Shown here: in pieces, positions 5,243 through 5,669 of the stretch
Layout: each line of letters begins with the position of its first letter
How positions within the stretch are numbered: the stretch's first letter is position 1
Source of the DNA: UBA4744 sp035282865
GTDB lineage: Bacteria; Actinomycetota; Acidimicrobiia; Spongiisociales; UBA4744
Direction of reading: 5' to 3'
DNA length: 5,669 bases
Assembly: GCA_035282865.1 (NCBI GenBank)
Contig: DATEVB010000120.1
Span: forward strand, 1-5,669
Notes under the pieces: generated by a model
Seen by the model: only the letters and a program-made list of their open reading frames with translations
Databases searched by the model: none
Told to the model about the DNA's origin: nothing
Made by a program: the position numbers and the translations under genes

Positions 5243-5398
5243 ATGAGCAATCAACCTCATCCACAACATGTGGTCAACAATTGGCGCAGATCGGACCTGC
5301 CCTTCTTGGAGAAGCTGGCGCTGGTAGCCAAGAACAGCGCCATCAAACTCAAGAACCGTTCGAATTGCTGCGGGAACCACGGCCAGCCAGGCTGTTGA
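5243..5398 (+). CDS. 51-aa small protein with C-terminal NCCGNHGQPGC tail
   Basis: The frame runs ATG (5243) to TGA (5396-5398). It starts MSNQPHPQHVVNNWRRSDLP, continues with an amphipathic, positively charged helix-like stretch FLEKLALVAKNSAIKLKNR (21-39), and ends in the compact tail NCCGNHGQPGC (41-51). Three cysteines (42, 43, 51), a histidine (46), glycines and a proline are packed into the last ten residues, and the protein ends on Cys. There is no signal peptide or membrane segment. The ordered design (polar head, basic helix, Cys tail) is unlikely in a random frame. I have an unverified impression that similar CCGNxGxPGC tails end other short uncharacterised actinobacterial proteins. 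The role is unknown; metal or iron-sulfur binding, redox function, membrane association via the basic helix, or a modified peptide are all possible. It converges on uppS. Confidence 0.75.
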   Translation: MSNQPHPQHVVNNWRRSDLPFLEKLALVAKNSAIKLKNRSNCCGNHGQPGC

Positions 5399-5409
5399 CG
5401 AGGTCCTGA

Positions 5410-5428
5410 TGCGCCCGGTCCGGGCGCA
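5410..5428. terminator. Hairpin between convergent genes, probable bidirectional terminator
   Basis: TGCGCCCG (5410-5417) and CGGGCGCA (5421-5428) form a perfect 8-bp stem with the loop GTC, starting 12 nt after the small gene's stop and about 50 nt after the uppS stop. No T-run follows on either strand, which is common for GC-rich actinobacterial terminators. Its position between convergent genes supports the call. Confidence 0.6.
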
Positions 5429-5480
5429 ACGCAAGGGCACGAACACGAACACTGAACAAGTCGCATGCCGGGCCAGGCGT

Positions 5481-5669
5481 CTACTTGCCGAACCGGCGAT
5501 TCCGACGAGTGAAATCACGCAGGGCGCGAAGAAAGTCGACGCGCCGGAAGGCCGGCCAGTAAACGTCGACAAAGGCAAACTCCGAATAGGCCGACTGCCA
5601 GAGGAGAAAACCCGACAGGCGAGACTCTCCACTCGTACGTATCACGAGGTCGGGATCGGGAAGGTCCGC
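5481..5669 (-). CDS. uppS: Isoprenyl transferase (undecaprenyl diphosphate synthase family), C-terminal part
   Basis: Only the last 62 residues and the TAG stop are in the window; the start lies past the right edge (family length about 240-260 aa). cis-Prenyltransferases condense isopentenyl diphosphate units onto an allylic diphosphate to make the polyprenyl lipid carrier for cell-wall synthesis, at the membrane surface. Seen: the highly conserved block DPDLVIRTSGESRLSGFLLW, followed by QSAYSEFAFVDVYWPAF and the terminal RRNRRFGK. The arginines in IRTSGESRLS bind the isopentenyl diphosphate, and the Glu of AYSE matches the metal-linked Glu of E. coli UppS. Actinobacteria often have two paralogs with different product lengths, and this fragment cannot say which one it is. 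It is convergent with the small Cys-tail gene, 82 nt apart. Confidence 0.95.
   Translation of the reverse strand, partial: ADLPDPDLVIRTSGESRLSGFLLWQSAYSEFAFVDVYWPAFRRVDFLRALRDFTRRNRRFGK

Noticed and set aside
4497..5264. 255-codon open frame on the minus strand spanning the end of the membrane protein gene and the intergenic stretch
   Set aside because: Its product is Arg/Pro/Gly-rich without domain pattern, and more than half of it is antisense to the well-supported membrane protein gene. This is typical of GC-rich shadow frames.
5350..5375. CCGTTCGAATTGC, similar to a tRNA T-loop
   Set aside because: The flanking bases do not form a T-stem, no acceptor or anticodon arms are present, and the segment lies inside the small protein gene.
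5171..5632. 153-codon minus-strand open frame running from uppS into the intergenic stretch
   Set aside because: It reads uppS in a wrong frame and is antisense to the small Cys-tail gene. The true uppS frame stops at 5481.

Overview
The window is GC-rich and densely coded, with coding frames strongly biased to G or C in the third codon position. Gene content points to a high-GC actinobacterium. The clues are an actinobacterial-type xylulokinase N-terminus (GIDCSTQSTK), a pyrE of the 'GGMTMGADP' type, TTG starts, an ECF sigma gene overlapping a single-pass membrane protein gene, and a possible leaderless small gene. An uncultured Acidimicrobiia-like lineage is my best guess. It is an inference from protein style, not a database result.

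Left block (1-3381, minus strand, transcribed right to left): pyrE (orotate phosphoribosyltransferase), a two-TM protein with a PH-like soluble domain (4-nt ATGA overlap with pyrE), nfo (endonuclease IV, 14 nt further on), and after 75 nt xylB (xylulokinase), which runs off the left edge. The tight spacing suggests one transcript, although the functions (pyrimidine synthesis, membrane, DNA repair, pentose catabolism) do not form one pathway.

Middle: a 195-bp divergent intergenic region (3382-3576) holds a perfect 10-bp-stem hairpin, a second weaker hairpin and short direct repeats. Rightwards from it run an ECF-type sigma factor (3577-4122) and, overlapping by 4 nt, a single-pass membrane protein with a Thr-rich linker and a four-cysteine outer domain (4119-4976). 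The pair looks like a sigma/membrane-regulator module, but the membrane protein has no recognisable zinc anti-sigma motif.

Right block: a 266-bp non-coding stretch (4977-5242) rich in inverted repeats. It is followed by a 51-residue small protein (5243-5398) ending in a compact NCCGNHGQPGC tail, probably expressed from a leaderless promoter. Convergent with it, and separated by a hairpin, is the 3' end of an uppS-type cis-prenyltransferase (5481-5669, minus), whose start lies beyond the right edge. The small Cys-tail protein and the sigma/membrane pair are the least explained and most interesting parts. No tRNA, rRNA, CRISPR or mobile element was seen.
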